Source: Brachionus manjavacas
Lineage: Eukaryota; Rotifera; Eurotatoria; Ploima; Brachionidae
Assembly: GCA_019054805.1 (NCBI GenBank)
Contig: JAHQIY010000005.1
Coordinates: forward strand, 4,137,501-4,201,500
DNA length: 64,000 nucleotides
Direction: 5' to 3'
The notes under the pieces are model-generated. The model was not told where the DNA came from. It made no database searches and saw only the letters and a list, made by a program, of their open reading frames with translations. This document shows positions 58,416 to 64,000 of the stretch, piece by piece. Positions within the stretch are counted from its first letter, which is position 1. Every line of letters begins with the position of its first letter. The position numbers and the translations under genes are program-made.

Positions 58416-61400
58416 TTTGTTTTAGTTTTTTTTATTTGATTACATTAATTTTTTTTTATTAAGTCTCTAGAAAGAAAAATTTGGCGAACTATAATCAGTG
58501 TCAAGTTAAAATGTTAAAATTTTTAAAACCAATCTATTCACCTCCTTCTTGTCAATAGCTTGATTAGGTTAGCTTAAAATCGAAATTAAAATATTCATAA
58601 ATTTTAATTTATATATTTTTTTAATTGCATATATGCTAAAGTAGGTCGGTCGATGGGTCGTCTATGAATATTTACCTGTATTGACCTCAAAAATAAATCT
58701 CAAATATTCGTGCATGTATATGACAATACATGACCCGCATACCTGCGTGCAATTTTATTTACCGTAAATTTACACACAAATATTTTAATTATACAGATTT
58801 ATTTTAATTTAATTCAATAAATTATAAAACAATCAAAACTGCTGAATTGTTTCTTGAAAATAAGCTTACCTAAAACATTTATAAATTAGTAATAATAATT
58901 TACTTAAATGCAAAAACAAAATCAAAAAATTGGTACATTTAGCCTAAGTAAAAATCTATTAAATTTTTCAAAAATAAAAAATATGAAACAAGACAATAAT
59001 TTTAAGAATAAATTGTTTGATTTAGCTTTTTAAAATACCTTTGAGCTCTTCTTTACAAAAAAGATATTCAATTAAAGATAGAATAGTGTTCTAGTGTCTC
59101 AAATGCTAAATCATAATCTTCAAATGATTCTTAAGAAATGGTATTTTAATCTGATTTAAATATTTAGTTTATTTTAAGTAAAGTTATTTCATCGAATTTG
59201 TTGGACACAAATTGTATTTCGGATTATGATCAATTTAGATCTTAGGAATGAACTCAAGGTCTCTAACGCACTTACAGAATACTCTAAAAATTCATCTATT
59301 ATTATTCACTGTATATCTCTTATGAATTAGATAATTATTAATCAAGATCAGATTTATGTTAAAAATAAAAATAAAAATCTAAAACTATTCCCAAACATTT
59401 CTCATTCGAATCTAAAATTTGTTTCTCAAGTAGACTAATAAAATAAATCTTGAGCTGACTAAATAGTGCACAATAATAATATTTTTAAATTAATGATTTA
59501 TATATTTAAATTATCTAATTACAAATATATTTAGAATTGTATGCCGAAATTTGGATAAAATTTAGAGGAAAATTATTTAAAAATTTTGCAATTATTTATT
59601 TAGCCAAATTTAGTCGAGTATCTATCTTTGTATTTCACTTGAAATTTCAATGAGAATAAACAAAAATTAAATCGAAATAAAAATTAAAGAATCAAATGAA
59701 ACGGGCCTTCTTAATGGGCTTCTTACTGCATGCTAATAACGCCAAATAGAAGCAAATATTGATTTATGTATTTATTGGTCGTATGCGATGGATATTTTAA
59801 GGAAATGGCGAAATAAAAAATTTTATTTAATTTCTTTTAACATGAATCAATAATTTTTATTTTTTTTTCAATGTTTCGCCGAAATATTGAATTTTTTTCC
59901 CTCATTTGAAAATTTGCACTCATTTAATTGAACAAAATTGTTGTTTTGTCATCTTCTAGACACAATCTGTGCTTAAATATACATCTTAATAAACAAATTA
60001 ATTAAGTTTTCTCTAAAGAAAATTTGGAATTGGAAGAAAATCATTTGATTCTACCGACCGAGTAAAACTAATTAAAAAATTGAAGCATTCTCCATAGAAT
60101 CTAAATAAAATATACATTTACACTACAATTATAGCTATTTTATAAATTTATATTTTAAATTTTTTAAATGATCGATTTTTTTGAAATATACTAAAAAAAT
60201 TAAAAAAAAATTGTCATTTTCGATTAATTATTTGTTTTGTAAAAAATTGTTAGGAAGTCCTTTTCATCAAAAAAATTTAACTCCAGGAATTCATTTTTTG
60301 AATTTCAAAATTTTACCCATTCATATCTAAAATTTTTCACTTGGTCTAATGAACAAAAATTAATTGCCTCGCAGCCAAGCTTGATTTCCGTTATTAAAAG
60401 CACTAGCTTGTCCAAGTAGGTGTAATTTGTTCAAAAAAAATTGATTTAACTTGTTTTGCATCCCTTGGGAAAGAGATTAGTTGACTTAGTGATTTATTAT
60501 TTTTCATAATTAAAAGAGGAAAAATTAAAAATTATTGATCCAATTTTTTTTATTTGATTGAGGAAATTTGTACGACTACTATGCTAAAGCCTTTAGTTCA
60601 AATTCTGCTCTTTTTAGGTTAAAGGCACTTTTGAAAAAAAAAAAATTTGCTTTTCTAATTCAAAATTTTAAATTATTTAATTAAACATAGATCGAGTTAA
60701 ATGAAGGAAATTATTATGAAACAATTTCGATCTGACAAACTTAATTATGAATAAATAATTGAGACTTTCAGTCGCATTTAGTCGATAAAGTTGGTAAATC
60801 ATGTTCTTATGCTCAAAATTTTTGCCAAAAAAAAAAGAAACGAATAAAAAAAACAAATCTTAATTTAAAATTTATAGCTAATGATTTCAATAGTTAGCGT
60901 AAATGATTGATTGAAGTCTAAAAAAAACTACAACTTGCATTCTTATCCACACTAGAGAGTTGAGAACTATTTAATTTTTGAAATATTTTTAATAGCTAAT
61001 CCCATGATTAAGTTAAATTGTTACAAAGTAAATTATTCAAGTTCAATTGCAAAAATCCGAGCTTATTTGAAGCCATTAGGCTTCTCGAACGTGAAATATT
61101 CGATTATAAACATTGCTTCAATCAGGAAGTTGATTTATTCCCTTCTTTAAATACATTAGACTCAAAAATCAAAAGCTAATTAAAAACAAATATCTATGAA
61201 AACTAAAACTATAAATCTAAATTAAAATTTCATGATCTAGACTTAGCTCTCTCTTTAGATTTCATCTAAGTTTTCGTTTGATGAATTAAATACTCTTTTG
61301 AGTCCTACTATTATTCTGATCTTTATTATTTTAATAAATGAATTATTCTTAAATTGTTTTGAAGCGGTAAAAAATCTCAAGTTTTGGTCTTTTTTTCATT

Positions 61401-64000
61401 CTCATTCAGCATTCTAGTATTGTGTCAAATTTTCCAAGAAAAAAGCAACATAAAATTATTTCAATATAGAAATTTTTAAGTGCCAAATTCAGTATTAACT
61501 TTTGATGAGCCTGCTTACCATTCTTACATTGACACAATATTGGCAGTCAATGAATAGATATCTTTCATGTAAGTCAAGGGATTAGGAAATTTTACAGCAA
61601 AACCTTAATATTGATTGACTTTGTTTTTAGTTGATACCTCAGAGGGATTTAATTTTCATTTTTAGTATTTATTAAAATAGGTAAAGAATAAATGTAAAAG
61701 CTTAGCTGGGTTTTGAAGCATTTAGAATATTTTTCAAATAAAACAAGCTCCTTGTCAATTTTGATAGTAGGAAACGGCTTGTATACTTTTGATTTAACAG
61801 CTTTATTTATGAATTTAGCTAAATTAGGAAAAATTAAAATTTCATAAACAAATCTCAATAAACTTTTGTCTTTTTGTTTGTTTAAAATCAAAAATTCTTT
61901 CAGTTTTTTAAAAAATCATTACTGATAATATATTGAAATCTAAATAGAAATCATGTGATAAAAAGACGTGAAAAAAAAGATATTTATCATAATAAATTTT
62001 TTAGCGCGACCATTTTTTTCCGCAATAATCTGAAATCAGTATTAACAGGAAAAAAATCTAAATACTTTAAACAAATTTATTTATATGTGTTCTGAATTAG
62101 ATAATGAATTAGGATTTGGAATATGGTGGTGGCAAAGAGATATGCCAAACAATGTAATGTTAAATGGTGTTTTTAATAATTTCTTAAATTTAAATCCAAA
62201 TATTATAAACATAAAAATATTCAGCATGCTAAAACTGTTGTTGATTATTGGTTTTGTATTAAACTTCCTAAGCCCAACGATCAATTACATAATATAAACT
62301 TTGTGATATAAACAGTTTATTTTATATGGTTTATTTTCATTTCAATTAAGACAAAGACTTGAAAAATCTTATCTCTATTGCAGCTTAATTAAAACATTAT
62401 ATTTATGCTATACTATCTTAAGGCCATGCTTTTCAATGAATCTGCTTATTTATGTTATATCTAAAGCAATTTGTCTTCAAACATAACAAAATAGGCAATG
62501 CTCGTTTTTCAGAAGTTGAAGAATTTAATTTTATTTATTGGAATTTTTGACACACTGAGTAGTTTTATTTGCGTAACAAATTAAATTCCGGTCTATATTG
62601 CTAATCAGAATAACACGGCAATTTACAAGTACTCAATGTGACATAAGAAATTTCCTTAATTAAAAAATTTAACTTAATAATCGCTTATTTAGACTATTTA
62701 AAGTTTTTTGTTAATTAAAATAAATTTCTTTTCAGAATATTATAATTGCGCTCGCATTTTTATCGCAGCGGGTAAAAAAAAAGATTTTTAATTTCTCACC
62801 TGCAAACAAATTGGCTCTACGGTAAGATTTAATTTTTTTTGATTATTTACCCATAAGATCCCAACAAAAAATTTGTTTTATTTTAATTTCATCTAAACAA
62901 TAATTGAATATGTGTAAATAAATAGCAGCATTTACTTAGTGATCTTTTTTTTTATTTTATTTTAAACGCGTAATCATTATCAAAGAATAAAATACCATTT
63001 TCTTCCTTCAAGAATGTTTTTACATAACCTAACAGCGATGAATGAGAAGAATGGTTTTTAAATCAATGTCTTAAAAGTACTAGATTCTAGCATTGATAAC
63101 AAAACCAGATAAGATGAAGTTAAATTTAATAATATTTCAAATTTTTTAGTATTTTTATCTCATTAAGATTCTTAATCTTATTTTATAAAAAATTTCATAC
63201 TTCCTAATTTTATGTGTTTGGAATTAGAATAAGATTTGTCGGAAATCGATGCCTGATCTAACATTTAATTAAAGATTAGATGTTCAGAAAATCCTAATTT
63301 AAAATAAATTCTTTTAAATTAAAAAATAAATTTTGACGTTTTCATGAAATTTTTAAATTTCTGTCATTTTTGATAAGAAAATAAATTTTTCAAGGATTTA
63401 ATTATCTTTTTTTTTTACCAAAAATCAAAATATTAAATCAAAAATGCAAAAAGACTTCAAGTCTAAAATAGAAGCTTTTTGTTCATTCAATTCTTTTAAC
63501 ATAAATCTTTTTCGCTAAAAAATCTTTTATTTACTTCTGAAAAAAAGGATTCAATTCTTTTAAATTTGCTCAATGGAATTTATTTTTATTTTCTTTAAAA
63601 AATATCTAATGAATCAGCAATTACTAAATCAATACAATTATGAATTTAAAAACAATTAAAATAATAAACGATTTTTAATTAGAAATAGAATGAGCTAAAA
63701 AATAGAGTTTCTATCCATCTTATTTCTTTTGAAGTTAGACAAAAAATGACTCGAGTTATTTACGTGACTGTTTATAAATTTGTCTTTCGATTTATCTCAC
63801 AAAATTTCTAAACTTTACGCTTCAAATTATGTTGAGAGCAAATATTTAAAATTATATTGCCCAATATTTATTATGGACAAAAATCGATTTCTGTCATATT
63901 AATTAACTTTTACGTTGCTAGATAAAAATTCAAGGAATAAAAACGCCTTTAATTTTTAAAATTTTAATGCTTTTTTCAATAAATTTAAACTAAATTATTC
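58416..64000. other. 5.6 kb upstream of neuroglian, no gene recognised
   Basis: A/T-rich throughout. 58640-58770 is less A/T-rich (TAGGTCGGTCGATGGGTCGT and nearby) and could be promoter-proximal. Open frames at 61649-61891 (minus) and 62085-62297 (plus) have no recognisable domain. A splice-like island sits at about 62736-62820 (TTTTCAG..GTAAAA) but cannot be tied to a gene. Confidence 0.55.

Noticed and set aside
61649-62297. ORFs at 61649-61891 (minus) and 62085-62297 (plus)
   Set aside because: The second contains a curious WWWQRD run, but neither shows a domain, and their codon use looks like background.
62736-62822. Exon-like island with CAG before and GTAA after
   Set aside because: Splice-like words are common in this A/T background and no adjoining coding exon could be linked.

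Overview
The window is AT-rich eukaryotic nuclear DNA. Its protein genes are split by many very short introns (mostly about 45-60 nt, GT..AG). The gene content is animal: neuroglian/L1CAM, an adiponectin-receptor pair, a LOTUS-Tudor germ-granule protein, CCDC174, LRRC71, an M1 aminopeptidase and a rhodopsin-type GPCR. Strong AT bias, tiny introns and protostome-like neuroglian would fit a small protostome such as a monogonont rotifer. That assignment is inference from style, not from a diagnostic marker.

Layout. 1-811 (+): last three exons of an M1 aminopeptidase. 2228-6777 (-): two adiponectin-receptor (PAQR) genes in head-to-tail tandem. 6778-13120: about 6.3 kb with no gene recognised. 13121-18165 (+): TDRD7/TDRD5-like LOTUS plus three Tudor domains. 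18366-20085 (-): CCDC174, convergent with the Tudor gene. 20400-21510: broken 3' part of a non-LTR retrotransposon. 22021-32331 (-): one uninterrupted 10.3-kb ORF for a 3,436-residue TPR protein ending in a TIR-like domain. 33768-34667 (+): GPCR-like ORF that stops after TM6. 35996-42150: a Ty3/gypsy element with 148-bp LTRs. Its 5' LTR is split at the TATA box by a 906-bp inverted-repeat DNA transposon that carries an AT-hook ORF and has a 10-bp target duplication. 45060-49595 (+): LRRC71 in 15 exons. 52077-58415 (-): neuroglian in 13 exons. 58416-64000: no gene recognised.

Exon models were made by hand from splice consensus, and reading phase was checked across every junction. They close in frame for aminopeptidase (partial), both PAQRs (441 and 325 aa), the Tudor protein (759 aa), LRRC71 (621 aa) and neuroglian (1,328 aa). 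CCDC174 closes only if a 31- or 34-nt intron, or a frameshift, is allowed.

The genes are unrelated housekeeping, signalling, adhesion and ciliary genes typical of an animal chromosome, and no operon logic is apparent. The most unusual items are the intronless giant TPR-TIR protein, the nested MULE-like element with its AT-hook ORF, and several fold-back elements in introns and intergenic DNA. No tRNA, rRNA or CRISPR array was seen.
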